A stretch of DNA of 64,000 nt from NCBI GenBank assembly GCA_021776565.1, contig JAJFFQ010000058.1:1-64000 (forward strand), given 5' to 3'. The position numbers and the translations under genes were made by a program. Under the pieces are notes generated by a model. The model was not told the origin of the DNA and did no database searches. It saw nothing but the letters and a program-made list of their open reading frames with translations. Positions 31,189 to 43,138 of the stretch are shown piece after piece. This stretch comes from Robiginitomaculum sp. GTDB taxonomy: Bacteria; Pseudomonadota; Alphaproteobacteria; Caulobacterales; Maricaulaceae. Numbering within the stretch: the first letter of the stretch is position 1; each line of letters begins with the position of its first letter.

Positions 31189-32929
31189 AGTCTTCCAGCA
31201 AGCCAATGAATTCAGGCGTTAGAGAATCGCGGGTATCCGGGTTGGCCCAAAACGGGTTCATGAACACCAGGCGCAACAGGGCCAATTGTCCCACATCACA
31301 TTCTCCGCCATAGGTGCCAACATGCGCCTCAATCAACGCACCATAACTGTGCGCATCGAGCACGGTTTTAGAGACAGAAAAATCAGGGTGTGCCTGAAAT
31401 TTTGAATAAACGGCCAGTGTGCGCTCATTTGAAACGCTCAAAGGTTCGTCCGGTTTGGCCAGTGAAAAACAAACGATGTTAGTGTCCGAAGGATCAAGCG
31501 GGCGCACCAGAGGATTGGCCTTGACCATATCTGCCTGAAAAATTTTGCGAGACTGAATACCAGCGGCAATAATTTTACCAAACTTGTCAGGCCCAAAACC
31601 CAGGGTTTTACCGGTTAGCCAGGTGGCCGCCGCACCAGCGCCAGAGCGCGACCCTTCCAGTGTGCAGCGCCATTTATCCTTCGTATCTGCGCGATCAATA
31701 TAGGGCGCCTGAAAGCTGGATGCCCGATAGGCATGCTCATCACGGCAAACAAATGCCCCGCAGGAATAAGGCACATAGCCCAGTTTATGTGGATCAATGG
31801 TTACCGATTGCGCCCGCGCAATGGCCCGCAGTGCATCTTGTTGTTGTTTCGCCAGGACTTGCTCTGCTTTGCCACCCAGCATGGTACAGAAAAATCCACC
31901 ATATGCCGCATCAACATGATGCCAGATATGTATGTTGTCTTGCTTCAACGCATCCAGCATATCTGCAATTTTATCGACAGGGTCTATTTCTCCTGCTTCG
32001 GTGGTGCCGGCGACACTGGTCAGGCACAGCACCGGCCGGCCCGCAAGGCGTGCGTCATCGACGCGCCCGGCCAAGGCCGTCATGTCCACCCGGCCTTGCG
32101 CGTCCAGTGGTGTATTCCAGAACGAATCTTCGCCAATACCAAACAAATTGGCCGCCTTTTGCCAGGAAAAATGCTTGTTTCCCGGGGTAATCAGAACCGG
32201 GCCAAGATAATCTCGCCCTGAACATTTACCAATCCGTTTGGCGATCTCAAAGGGATTGCCAAGAACCATGCTGGCCGCACGTAAAGCGCTCTCTTCAACC
32301 TCTCGATCGTCGCGCAATTGCTCAAATTTTCGCCACCCCATGTGTGCCGCCATAAATGGATCAAGTTCATCGCCGTCACGTTCAGCCAGAACAAGGGCCA
32401 GTGACAAGGCATGATCCAGCCGGTAACGCGCCCGCCACACTGCCTCAAAGTTGGCAAATGTTCCCCCGCTGGTGAAATGACCCTGGGCAATTGCGGAATC
32501 ATACCCCACCATCTTGGCCAGCATGGCAATGGCTTCGGATTCCATACGCGCGCCAACTTTGGCAACTTCGCGCGAGGTGTTGTTGGGGTTGTGCAGCAGC
32601 GTTGCAAAATGGCCCAGCAGCGCCGGTAGCGACAGCTCGGACACCATATGGCCGATATAACGCGGGGTAAATTTTGGCACTTCAGAGCGCAGCATCACCA
32701 GTAAATTTCGCAATTCCTGACCCAAAACTTCGCGCTCACGCAGAAATGTCGGTGATAACCTTCGTTCTTCTGAAATAGCCTCAGGATCATCGGCAAAAAT
32801 TGAACGCCGCCAGTCATACCAATGATCCAGTATGGCCTGAAATTCGCCGCGCACCCACGAGCCATTCTCTGACTTGGGGCCAAGAAAGTAAGCATCTGCT
32901 GCAAATGGGGTGTCATTCGGATCAGTCAT
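31178..32929 (-). CDS. group II PLP-dependent decarboxylase / aminotransferase-fold protein
   Basis: FTSGGTFANFEAVWRARY, IWHHVDAAYGGFF, SVTIDPHKLGYVPYSCGAFVCRD. Confidence 0.9.
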   Translation of the reverse strand: MTDPNDTPFAADAYFLGPKSENGSWVRGEFQAILDHWYDWRRSIFADDPEAISEERRLSPTFLREREVLGQELRNLLVMLRSEVPKFTPRYIGHMVSELSLPALLGHFATLLHNPNNTSREVAKVGARMESEAIAMLAKMVGYDSAIAQGHFTSGGTFANFEAVWRARYRLDHALSLALVLAERDGDELDPFMAAHMGWRKFEQLRDDREVEESALRAASMVLGNPFEIAKRIGKCSGRDYLGPVLITPGNKHFSWQKAANLFGIGEDSFWNTPLDAQGRVDMTALAGRVDDARLAGRPVLCLTSVAGTTEAGEIDPVDKIADMLDALKQDNIHIWHHVDAAYGGFFCTMLGGKAEQVLAKQQQDALRAIARAQSVTIDPHKLGYVPYSCGAFVCRDEHAYRASSFQAPYIDRADTKDKWRCTLEGSRSGAGAAATWLTGKTLGFGPDKFGKIIAAGIQSRKIFQADMVKANPLVRPLDPSDTNIVCFSLAKPDEPLSVSNERTLAVYSKFQAHPDFSVSKTVLDAHSYGALIEAHVGTYGGECDVGQLALLRLVFMNPFWANPDTRDSLTPEFIGLLEDFTA

Positions 32930-33012
32930 AATACGCGCACTATAACCTTTGTTGCTTTACCGCCAGAACAATTATCGCGACGCAGTGACGCAGTGTTAGT
33001 TAGCAACATTCC

Positions 33013-33045
33013 AAAGGTGTCATTACCGGGCTTGTCCCGGTAATG
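33013..33045. repeat. palindromic intergenic repeat (ATTACCGGG-cttgt-CCCGGTAAT)
   Basis: Perfect 9-bp arms; resembles the palindromic repeat at 48781-48805. Confidence 0.6.
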
Positions 33046-33109
33046 GCAGGTTAACATTAGTCTGTAGAACTGGATTACCCGAATAAATCGGGCAATGACA
33101 ATAAACGTC

Positions 33110-34280
<1,171 letters not shown>

Positions 34281-34293
34281 AAGTTATGGTTAA

Positions 34294-34899
34294 TCAAACC
34301 TTACTATTGTTTTGCGCCGCATAAACCGGTGAATAAGAATACCGGTGGATCGGGCATGGCCCAAGCTGTTCCAGGGCGGCTTTGTGTATAGAGGTCAGAT
34401 AACCCTTGTGGCGGGCAAAACCATAACCTGGATAGAGCCGTTCGGCCCGCACCATCAGACGATCACGCACCACTTTGGCAATGATAGACGCCGCCGCGAT
34501 AGACAGGCTTTGGCAATCGCCCTTGATAATCGCTTGCGCTGCACAGGGCAGGTCTTTGGGCAGACGGTTGCCATCAATGAGCGCCATTGCCGGGGTTTCA
34601 GGCAAGGCGCAAACGGCACGGCTCATGGCCATCATGCTGGCCTGCAGGATATTCAGGCGGTCAATCTCCTCTGGCTCGGCCATGCCAATGCCAATGCGCG
34701 CAACGCCTTGCAGCTCGCCATAAAGTATCTCACGACGCAATGCGGTCAGTTTTTTGGAATCATCTAGCCCGTCCGGTATATTTGCCGGATCAAGCACAAC
34801 CGCCGCCGCAACCACCGGGCCAGCGCCCGGCCCGCGCCCCACTTCGTCGACCCCGCAAACCAGGCCGGAGGAAGCATTTTCTAGAGTGAAATCAGGCAT
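34294..34899 (-). CDS. rnhB: ribonuclease HII
   Basis: VCGVDEVGRGPGAGPVVAAAVVLDP, DSKKL, AASIIAKVVRDRLM. Confidence 0.97.
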   Translation of the reverse strand: MPDFTLENASSGLVCGVDEVGRGPGAGPVVAAAVVLDPANIPDGLDDSKKLTALRREILYGELQGVARIGIGMAEPEEIDRLNILQASMMAMSRAVCALPETPAMALIDGNRLPKDLPCAAQAIIKGDCQSLSIAAASIIAKVVRDRLMVRAERLYPGYGFARHKGYLTSIHKAALEQLGPCPIHRYSYSPVYAAQNNSKV

Positions 34900-34936
34900 G
34901 TTCCTGCCTTTATTTCATCCCACCCAATATATTTAT

Positions 34937-35908
34937 TCATTTTTCAGGAGATGGTTCTGGGGCTGAACCAGAAAATTTATCTGTAACTTTGTCCTTGAGT
35001 TTGCGGAATTTCTTGGACAGCTTGCTCAGGCGTTCATCCCATTCCGGGTCAGGTTCCTGACCTTCAATGGCTTTGAAATATACCTGCATCAGCGCATAAA
35101 TCGCCAAAGGTTCCAGCAAGGCGGCCTTGAATGACCAGGCCACAATAAAGGTCACAACAAAACCGACAAACCCGATATTGCCCGGCAAAACCGCCATCAA
35201 AGCCAGCACCGGAGCCAGCAGGACAAAAAATATGACAATTGTCAGCAGCCACATAAACAGGCTGAGCCAAACCGCATTTTTTACAATTGTCTTGGCATTT
35301 TGCGCATAAAGGATCAGCCCCTTGCGGCTGACTTCCCAGGGGTTGCCATCACCTTCGCGAATAATGTGGGCCAGTATAATTTCATCAACATAGGTCAGCG
35401 ACATACGGATCACCGCATTGACCATTTGCATGAGGTTTTGCAATCCGGGAATGGGTAAAATGAATGCAATGCCGGACAGGGTTCTGGTAATGGCTTTGAT
35501 GACGCCTTTGATGATCTGGTCGATGGCAAACAGCAATGAAGCCTGGGCAAAACGCTTTTTCACCTCAGCAGTGGCAAAATCAATCTGGCCTTTACCGGCG
35601 GGCAAATCCTTGCCGTCATAATGATAAACCAGCACCGCAATATGACCAGCCTTGACCAGATAGAGAATATATTCACGGGCAAAATAAAGCACACCAGAGG
35701 CACCGGCAAAGCCAAACAATGCCCCATACATGGCCCCGGCTCCCTCGCCCTCTCCAATAGAGGTGAAACCATAGCCAAGTGCGCCGCCGACCCCCGTGGC
35801 GATAATATATAAAAGCGCAATACCGAAATAGATGGCCATGCGTAACACAATAAACGGTGCGGTGCGCACCATGGCGGCAAATGATGCGCCTAAGCTAAAA
35901 TCCCACAT
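34937..35908 (-). CDS. hypothetical multi-pass membrane protein
   Basis: 323 aa, several hydrophobic segments and a charged C-terminal tail; first of the 34.9-39.9 kb cluster. Confidence 0.7.
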   Translation of the reverse strand: MWDFSLGASFAAMVRTAPFIVLRMAIYFGIALLYIIATGVGGALGYGFTSIGEGEGAGAMYGALFGFAGASGVLYFAREYILYLVKAGHIAVLVYHYDGKDLPAGKGQIDFATAEVKKRFAQASLLFAIDQIIKGVIKAITRTLSGIAFILPIPGLQNLMQMVNAVIRMSLTYVDEIILAHIIREGDGNPWEVSRKGLILYAQNAKTIVKNAVWLSLFMWLLTIVIFFVLLAPVLALMAVLPGNIGFVGFVVTFIVAWSFKAALLEPLAIYALMQVYFKAIEGQEPDPEWDERLSKLSKKFRKLKDKVTDKFSGSAPEPSPEK

Positions 35909-35919
35909 TCCGGTTTTCC

Positions 35920-36654
35920 TTATTGCTTGCCCATCATATCTAAAATAGCGCCCACATCCGGGCCTTCGGTGACATCATATTTTTTATACAGCGTGTAATT
36001 GCTGTTATCGCCGCCATTATTAAGCGTCACTTTGGTGGCCAGAATTGTGGTTCCCATCACCGATTGTTCCAGCATAAGGCCATTGGGCATAAAACAGCCA
36101 TTGCCGATTGGTCCGGAATACACATTGCATTTGTGACCAGCGATGGTTTTGGTTTCCCCGGTTGGGGTATAATCCAGAGCCGCAAGGAAAGCCTCGCTCG
36201 TGTCCTTGGCATTTTTGCCTTTCATGCTGGCGGCCAGTTCATCATAATTCGAGTTTGTGGTTCTTTTGGCGGTACCCTTGTCCAGGTCGATTGAATAAAT
36301 AATGTCCTTGATAATGATGTTGTGGGTGTTTTGCTCTTGTGTGAAACCACCAAACCCGACCTTGGTATGCTGAATATCTACCTGTTCCTGAGCATATTTG
36401 CGGTGGCATTTTGTGCTGGTGCCATTAGCCAGCTTACCGGACATGGAATAGTCCACGCACGCTGCCTTTAGCGGATGCAGTTTCAGGCCGGAAAAATTGT
36501 CTTTTGCTTTTTCCTTTTTGGCAGCTTTTTTCTTTTCAGCTTTCGTGTCGGTGTTGGCAATTGTTGCTTCATCGGCATTTTCATTATTTGCGGTTTTGTC
36601 AGAACTGCACGGCCCGGCGAGTATGACCACGCCTACAAGTAAGATGAATTTCAT
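35920..36654 (-). CDS. hypothetical lipoprotein
   Basis: N-terminal MKFILLVGVVILAGPCSSDK lipobox, Lys/Ala/Glu linker, then a Cys-containing domain (GHKCNVYSGPIGNGCFMPNGLMLEQ). Confidence 0.7.
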   Translation of the reverse strand: MKFILLVGVVILAGPCSSDKTANNENADEATIANTDTKAEKKKAAKKEKAKDNFSGLKLHPLKAACVDYSMSGKLANGTSTKCHRKYAQEQVDIQHTKVGFGGFTQEQNTHNIIIKDIIYSIDLDKGTAKRTTNSNYDELAASMKGKNAKDTSEAFLAALDYTPTGETKTIAGHKCNVYSGPIGNGCFMPNGLMLEQSVMGTTILATKVTLNNGGDNSNYTLYKKYDVTEGPDVGAILDMMGKQ

Positions 36655-36684
36655 AATGATCTCCTGTTGATAAACCTGGTGTTT

Positions 36685-37956
36685 TTATTGATCCGGTGAG
36701 TTGGGTCGGGGCTTTGGTTTGGTAGAGTCGTCTGCCCGTGTCGCTGTACTCGTGGCCGTGTCACGATCGGATTTTGTCTCACCTTTATGGGTGTCATTAG
36801 GCGTTTTGACAGGTTTGATAGTGTCCTGGGGCGGTAGAGTTGCTACTGCTTCGTCAAGAGCACGCTGTAATTTTTCGAGAAGCTCCGCAGCCTCGGCGTT
36901 TATGGCATTTTCGTCCTTACGCACGGCGTTTAGCTGATCTTCTACCTGTCCAAGGACATCCTCCCGTGCCTCTTGTGCTGCACCGGCTTCGGTTTTTGTC
37001 TGACCATCATTATGATCTGCATTTGGCCGAGGCCCGCGATCATCTTGCGGGGTACGAATGGTCGCATTGCCTGCATAGAACTTCAGGCAATTGGGCGGCG
37101 GGTTTTCAAAATTCTCCCAGGCGGGAAATTCGCTCAGGCACAGTTCTTTTAGGGCTATGAAATCAGTTAACTCGCGGTTGAAATCTGCCAGCTGCACAGT
37201 GTGTTCACGTAGCTCGTCACGGTTAATATAGTTCGGTGAGGATGGATCTCGCATATCCTGTAGATAATCAAGATCAAATTGAAAATCTTCCAGTCTTTGA
37301 TCTGGAAATTTTGGTGCGTCCGGATTGGGGTTTGGTTTACCTTCAATCAATATGGGATTCAGTGGCGGATTGTTTCTAAGGTCTGTAAAATCGGCTTTTG
37401 TATCTTTTTTGAATGCTTTTTTGATTTTTAAGGTGCGTTTAGCCCTATGATATTTTCGGGCATATGCATAAAAATTCCCTTCATAAATGTCTTCAAGTTG
37501 CTTTTTATCCAAAAGGCGACTGACTATTTTATTGGTTGCCCGGGCAAGCCCGGTTGTTTGACTGTCATAGCTTTGTTGATTTATCGATCCTGCATCAAGA
37601 GCTGTGTCGAGGTTGTCTCGTATGCGTCCTGATGCAGCGTAAACCTGATCGACTTCCCTGGTTATTTTCTTATTGTTGAGATAGGCCTGTTCCGACAATT
37701 GATCGAATTTATCTTTCTTTTCTTTAAGCGCATCTATCACCAACTGTTCCTCATCCAGTTGGTCGCACTCCTGTTTAAGTTGTCTTTCAAATATACGGAC
37801 TTTAGTTTGCCAGTCATCAAGCTGCTGGGAATACCCGGATGTTTGCGCGTTTGCCGTTATGGCAGGAAGCGTGAATGTCGCCATCACACCAGCCAAAACG
37901 CAGCGCGCTGCGCCTGAGAGAAGGCAATGTTTTTGTATCCGAATGGAGTATTTCAT
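36685..37956 (-). CDS. hypothetical secreted coiled-coil protein
   Basis: Signal peptide-like N-terminus (LAGVMATFTLPAITANAQT), heptad-rich core, Thr/Pro/Lys-rich C-terminus. Confidence 0.65.
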   Translation of the reverse strand: MKYSIRIQKHCLLSGAARCVLAGVMATFTLPAITANAQTSGYSQQLDDWQTKVRIFERQLKQECDQLDEEQLVIDALKEKKDKFDQLSEQAYLNNKKITREVDQVYAASGRIRDNLDTALDAGSINQQSYDSQTTGLARATNKIVSRLLDKKQLEDIYEGNFYAYARKYHRAKRTLKIKKAFKKDTKADFTDLRNNPPLNPILIEGKPNPNPDAPKFPDQRLEDFQFDLDYLQDMRDPSSPNYINRDELREHTVQLADFNRELTDFIALKELCLSEFPAWENFENPPPNCLKFYAGNATIRTPQDDRGPRPNADHNDGQTKTEAGAAQEAREDVLGQVEDQLNAVRKDENAINAEAAELLEKLQRALDEAVATLPPQDTIKPVKTPNDTHKGETKSDRDTATSTATRADDSTKPKPRPNSPDQ

Positions 37957-37972
37957 GGTGTTCTTCTTTTCA

Positions 37973-39871
37973 TTATTTCAAAACCACGGTTTTGCTTTCG
38001 CCAGCGATCAGTTCAAATTCCAGCGGGGTTATACCGGTGAAATTCTGTGGCTTGATGCGGTAACGGCCCGGCGGCACTTTTAGAACCGCACCCGGCCTCA
38101 TAAAGGTTTTGATCGGCTTTTGACCGTCCAGAGGAACCAGGGACGCACGGTCTGGCGTTTTGTCGTAATCAGCATCAGCATAGCTCATGGAAATATGGGC
38201 AGTGGGTTTGGCCATGACTTTTGCGGTCACGGTTTTGTCGTGCTCGACCATCACTTCAACCGGATCAAAATAACCCTTGCCGCTATGGCCAAGAATTCTG
38301 TACCGCCCAGGTTTTGCAATCCTGACCTTACCCGGAGAAGCTGTTTGACTGCCAATGGATTTTCCATCTGCATCAAGGGCATGAATATAGAGATAACCGC
38401 CTCTTTTGGAAATAAAATCCCGATCATCCCCCGCATATTCAGCCACAATAAAACCGGCGGACATTGGCACTTCAATGATCTGCTCATCCTCGTCGGTTAT
38501 GGTGATCGTTATCCCTTCAGGCAGCGGGTTAAGTACTTGCGCTCTGGGGAATTTATCGCGCAGCTCATAGGTACCCGGCAGGGCGGTTGCGAAATTGCTG
38601 GTATGAAGGCCATAAACAGGATTGTCGCCCTTGAATAGCTGGCCCGTACGCTGATCGGTCTCGCCGTTGGGCAGCATATACTTGACCAAGAACCTCACCG
38701 TTTTGACCAAAGTAAAATCAAGCACCGTGTGTTCCGCCTCGGTTAACGTGGCCTCAACTTTCAGCTCGTTATCTTTATTGGGAGTGGAGCGAAACTCGTA
38801 AGCACCGGGGCGGGCCAATGCCTCATCAAAGCGGCGAAAGCCGAAAACTTTTTTGCCGTCTTGAAAGGCGGTAACAAAGCTGCCTTTGTGGTCTTCGCCG
38901 TCCTCGGAAAAGCTGGCACTGACAATCGCCGGGCGGGTGACAAGAACATCAACTTTGGTGTCACCCCGGTCTTCGACTGTCACCTTTTGCCGAACCGGTT
39001 TATAAAGACTGCCATCTTGTAGAACCACGCCCACTTCAATTTCATACTCGCCCGGGCCTTCAAGGCCGTTGCGACCATTACTGGAAATGTCCTTGATTCC
39101 CTCACCGCCTTTGAACAGCTTGCCATTCATGACAAATGAGCGGCCTTCCTTGTCAACACCATTGAGGATCAGAGCATAGCCCTGTGTTTGTGGCAACGGG
39201 TTGGGATCGCCGGGGGGAATGACCGCAGCCTCGTTCATCGCTTCAAGCAGCTCCCCTTCGGAACCAGCATCAAAATACGTCCCGCCAGAGGTCTCGGCGA
39301 TACAGGACATGGCACCGCGTTCCATATCGTTCAGACCAACGCCAACCACATGAACGCGAATGTTGATGCCAGAAGCGTTCCATTGGCGCATCAGCTCACA
39401 CGGATCAATATCGCAGGTTTCAATCCCATCACTGATAAGAAGAATGTCGCCGGTTGCGCCATCAAAATCCTTCAAACCTTCTCGTAAAGAGTAGGTGATG
39501 GGGGTTTTGCCAGTAGGGCGAATGGAACCAACTGCAGTATTGATGGAGGTTTTGGCGGCATCGGCCCCGGCAAAGGAAACCATAAGTTCGGAATCCCGGC
39601 AATCACCAGCACGGCGATGACCATAGGCGCGAAAGCCGATCTGCCGCGTTGCAGATGTTCCCTCAAGAAATGAGGCCAGGGCGCTACGTCCGGCTTCGTA
39701 TTTACGGGACTTGTCTGATAATTCGCCCCACATGGAACTGGAACTGTCATAGATAACCAGAACCCGCTTTGTCGGGTCGGGTGCAGAATTGTCATCTGCG
39801 GCCTGGGCCGCAAGACCAATCATACAAAAACCCAGAATAAAAACCAGAACGTGAATGATAAATTTAGGCAT
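37973..39871 (-). CDS. secreted von Willebrand factor A (VWA) domain protein
   Basis: Signal peptide; KRVLVIYDSSSSMWGEL (DxSxS MIDAS), GKTPITYSLREGL, ILLISDGIETC; repeated beta-domain C-terminus. Confidence 0.92.
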   Translation of the reverse strand: MPKFIIHVLVFILGFCMIGLAAQAADDNSAPDPTKRVLVIYDSSSSMWGELSDKSRKYEAGRSALASFLEGTSATRQIGFRAYGHRRAGDCRDSELMVSFAGADAAKTSINTAVGSIRPTGKTPITYSLREGLKDFDGATGDILLISDGIETCDIDPCELMRQWNASGINIRVHVVGVGLNDMERGAMSCIAETSGGTYFDAGSEGELLEAMNEAAVIPPGDPNPLPQTQGYALILNGVDKEGRSFVMNGKLFKGGEGIKDISSNGRNGLEGPGEYEIEVGVVLQDGSLYKPVRQKVTVEDRGDTKVDVLVTRPAIVSASFSEDGEDHKGSFVTAFQDGKKVFGFRRFDEALARPGAYEFRSTPNKDNELKVEATLTEAEHTVLDFTLVKTVRFLVKYMLPNGETDQRTGQLFKGDNPVYGLHTSNFATALPGTYELRDKFPRAQVLNPLPEGITITITDEDEQIIEVPMSAGFIVAEYAGDDRDFISKRGGYLYIHALDADGKSIGSQTASPGKVRIAKPGRYRILGHSGKGYFDPVEVMVEHDKTVTAKVMAKPTAHISMSYADADYDKTPDRASLVPLDGQKPIKTFMRPGAVLKVPPGRYRIKPQNFTGITPLEFELIAGESKTVVLK

Positions 39872-40000
39872 ATGCTTCCCCCGGGAAGTTGACATCAGTT
39901 TGCGTCCCATAATCACAGTCTTCCCGTAATCACTCGCTGCGCCAAGCTGTACACATGTGCTATTGAATTTTGAAGCTGTGTCAAAACGCGAGAACGCGCG

Positions 40001-43000
40001 TCAACGTATCACTTTATCAGTCTGAAATCCAATTTGTTTCCAGATCAGGAATACCGCCGGGATGACCAAGAGGGTCAGCACGGTGGCACTGGCCATGCCG
40101 CCCACCATGGGCGCGGCGATGCGGCGCATCACCTCCGAGCCAGTGCCACTGCCCAACATGATGGGCAATAACCCGGCAATCACCACCGCCACGGTCATCA
40201 TTATCGGGCGCACCCGCATCAATGCGCCTTCGATAATGGCGATGCGCAGATCTTCAAGCGTGAAATCGCGGCGGTCCTGTTCAGCAATATTCTGCTGCGC
40301 CTTTAGGGCTTGTTCTAAATACACCATCATCAACACGCCGATCTCAACGGACACCCCGGCAAGGGCAATAAAGCCTACGCCTACGGCCACCGACATATTG
40401 TAGCCAAGAATATCCATCAGCCACAGACCACCCACAAGCGCCAATGGTAAGGTTGAGATGATAATCAACACCGGTGCCACGCGGCGAAAGTTCAGGAACA
40501 ACAGCAAAAGGATAATCACCAGGGTCACCGGCACCACCACACTAAGGCGCTCTTTGGCCCGTTCCATATATTCATACTGACCAGACCAGTTCAGTGAATA
40601 TCCCGGCGGCAGAGTAATGCCCTCCGCCACCGCAATTTTGGCATCCGCGACGTATGAGCCAATATCACGCCCGGCAATATCCACATAAATCCAGCCGTTC
40701 AGGCGTGCGTTTTCACTGCGAATCACGCCTGGCCCCTCAGCAATGGAGATGCTGGCCACCCGTTCCAGTGGAATTTGTGCGCCCATTGGCGTAACCACCG
40801 GCAAGGTTCTCAGCTTGGCCAGACTATCCCGGTAATCGCGCGGGTAGCGCAAATTGATGGGATAACGCTCCAACCCTTCAACGCTCATGCCAATGGTCAT
40901 ACCGCCAATAGCGGTGCGCACCACGTCTTGAACATCGGCGATATTCAGGCCAAAACGGGCGGCTTCCTTGCGGCGAATATCAATGTCGATAAAGCGCCCC
41001 CCCGTGACCCGTTCGGCATAAACGGAAGCAGTGCCGGGCACGGTTTTGATGACGTCTTCAATTTTCATGCCGATCTCGCCAATCACATTCAGATCAGGTC
41101 CGGCGACCTTGATACCCACCGGGGTTTTAATCCCCGTGGCCAGCATGTCGATGCGGTTCTTGATCGGCATGATCCACACATTGGTCAGGCTTGGCACCTG
41201 CACAATACGGTCCAACTCGGTTTTCAATTTCGCCGTGGTCATACCCTCGCGCCATTCAGCCTTGGGTTTAAGCTGTATGGTGGTTTCCACCATGGTCAGC
41301 GGTGCCGGGTCGGTAGCCGTATCGGCGCGCCCGGCCTTGGCATAGGCGGTTTTGACCTCTGGCACGGTCATAATCAGCTTGTTGGTCTGTTGAATGATTT
41401 GCGCCATTTTGCCTGCCGACACAGCAGGAAAGGCGCTTGGCATATAAAGCAAATCGCCCTCGTCCAGATCAGGCATGAACTCGCCGCCCATGCGCGATAA
41501 CGGCACAGCAGCGCTGCCCAGCACAATCATGGCTACCACAATCATCATAATCGGGTGTTTCAGCACAATATTGATGAAGGGGCGATAAATGGCAATCAGG
41601 GCTCTGTTGATCGGGTTTTTGTGTTCGGGCAGGATTTTGCCACGAATAAAATACCCCATCAGCACTGGCACCAGGGTAACCGAAATGCCCGCCGATGCCG
41701 CCATGGCATAGGTTTTGGTAAAGGCCAGAGGATGGAACAGGCGTCCTTCCTGGGCCTCCAGCGCAAAAATTGGCACAAAGCTGAAGGTGATAATCAGCAG
41801 CGAGAAAAACAGCGCCGGACCCACTTCCACGGCGGCCTCTGTCACAATGCGCCAACGGTTTTCGGGCGTTAGCGGCTCTTTTTCAATATGCTTGTGCATA
41901 TTTTCGATCATCACAATCGCCGCATCGACCATCGCCCCAATGGCAATGGCAATACCGCCCAGCGACATGATGTTGGCGTTAATGCCCTGCGCATTCATAA
42001 CAATAAAGGCCACCAGAATACCCAAAGGCAGGCTAAGCACGATGACCATTGCCGAGCGCAGGTGAAACAAGAAAATGGCGCAGACCAGAATAACCACGAT
42101 AAACTCTTCGGTGAGCTTTTCACGCAATGTATCCACCGCCCGCTCGATCAGGGCAGAACGGTCATAGGTGGTCACCACCTCCACTCCCTGGGGCAGGCTG
42201 GCTTGCAAGGATTTCAGTTTTTCCCTGACCAGATCAATGGTGCGCAGGGCATTTTCGCCGTAACGCATAATGATCACGCCGCCAACGGCCTCACCTTCGC
42301 CGTTCAGCTCACCAATGCCGCGCCGCAATTCTGGCCCCAGCCGAATTTGCGCCACGTCTTTGAGTAAAACAGGCGTGCCATCTTTGGTGACTTTGAGAGG
42401 AATGGCGCGCAAATCATCTTCTGATTTGATATAACCAGAAGCACGAACCATATATTCCGCTTCGGCCATTTCAATCACCCGGCCCCCGGTTTCCTGATTG
42501 CCCCGCTCTATGGCGGTGCGCACTTTGGCCAATGGCAGATCATAGCTGCGCAATTTATCGGGATCGACGATCACCTGATATTGCTTGACCATGCCGCCAA
42601 TAGTGGCGACTTCGGAAACACCGGGCACGGTTTGCAGTTCATATTTTAAGAACCAATCCTGAATTGAACGCAATTGCGCCAAATCATGCCCGCCCGTGCG
42701 ATCGACAAGGGCGTATTGATAGACCCAACCAACCCCGGTAGCATCCGGACCAAGCGCCGGTTTGGCGCTGGCTGGCAAAGTGGGGATCACTTGCGAAAGA
42801 TATTCAAGCACGCGCGAACGCGCCCAATAGATATCTGTACCATCCTTGAAAATGATATAGACAAAGCTGTCGTTAAAAAACGAATAGCCGCGCACGGTAA
42901 TGGCGCCCGGCACCGCCAGCATAGCGGTGGTTAAGGGGTAGGTCACCTGATCCTCAACCACTTGCGGCGCTTGGCCGGGGAAAGAGGTTTTGATGATAAC

Positions 43001-43138
43001 CTGCACGTCAGAGAGATCTGGAATGGCATCCAGCGGGGTTTGTTTAAGGGTATACACGCCCCAACCGGCCAGAAGTAGCGCCAACATAACAACCAAAAAC
43101 CGATTGCCGATGGACCAGCGAATCAACCGGGAAATCAT
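40001..43138 (-). CDS. CusA/CzcA-type heavy-metal RND efflux transporter
   Basis: 1045 aa RND: MISRLIRWSIGNRFLVVMLALLLAGWGVYTLKQTPLDAIPDLSDVQVIIKTSFPGQAPQVVEDQVTYPL. Confidence 0.96.
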   Translation of the reverse strand: MISRLIRWSIGNRFLVVMLALLLAGWGVYTLKQTPLDAIPDLSDVQVIIKTSFPGQAPQVVEDQVTYPLTTAMLAVPGAITVRGYSFFNDSFVYIIFKDGTDIYWARSRVLEYLSQVIPTLPASAKPALGPDATGVGWVYQYALVDRTGGHDLAQLRSIQDWFLKYELQTVPGVSEVATIGGMVKQYQVIVDPDKLRSYDLPLAKVRTAIERGNQETGGRVIEMAEAEYMVRASGYIKSEDDLRAIPLKVTKDGTPVLLKDVAQIRLGPELRRGIGELNGEGEAVGGVIIMRYGENALRTIDLVREKLKSLQASLPQGVEVVTTYDRSALIERAVDTLREKLTEEFIVVILVCAIFLFHLRSAMVIVLSLPLGILVAFIVMNAQGINANIMSLGGIAIAIGAMVDAAIVMIENMHKHIEKEPLTPENRWRIVTEAAVEVGPALFFSLLIITFSFVPIFALEAQEGRLFHPLAFTKTYAMAASAGISVTLVPVLMGYFIRGKILPEHKNPINRALIAIYRPFINIVLKHPIMMIVVAMIVLGSAAVPLSRMGGEFMPDLDEGDLLYMPSAFPAVSAGKMAQIIQQTNKLIMTVPEVKTAYAKAGRADTATDPAPLTMVETTIQLKPKAEWREGMTTAKLKTELDRIVQVPSLTNVWIMPIKNRIDMLATGIKTPVGIKVAGPDLNVIGEIGMKIEDVIKTVPGTASVYAERVTGGRFIDIDIRRKEAARFGLNIADVQDVVRTAIGGMTIGMSVEGLERYPINLRYPRDYRDSLAKLRTLPVVTPMGAQIPLERVASISIAEGPGVIRSENARLNGWIYVDIAGRDIGSYVADAKIAVAEGITLPPGYSLNWSGQYEYMERAKERLSVVVPVTLVIILLLLFLNFRRVAPVLIIISTLPLALVGGLWLMDILGYNMSVAVGVGFIALAGVSVEIGVLMMVYLEQALKAQQNIAEQDRRDFTLEDLRIAIIEGALMRVRPIMMTVAVVIAGLLPIMLGSGTGSEVMRRIAAPMVGGMASATVLTLLVIPAVFLIWKQIGFQTDKVIR

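Noticed and set aside
34937-39916. Phage-defence or secretion-system interpretation of the VWA cluster
   Set aside because: No nuclease, ATPase, MoxR-type AAA+ or secretion ATPase accompanies the VWA gene; left as an uncharacterised envelope cluster.
40775-41500. 241-aa plus-strand ORF inside the RND pump gene
   Set aside because: Antisense to a strongly supported CDS; His/Gly/Asp-rich composition is an antisense artefact.
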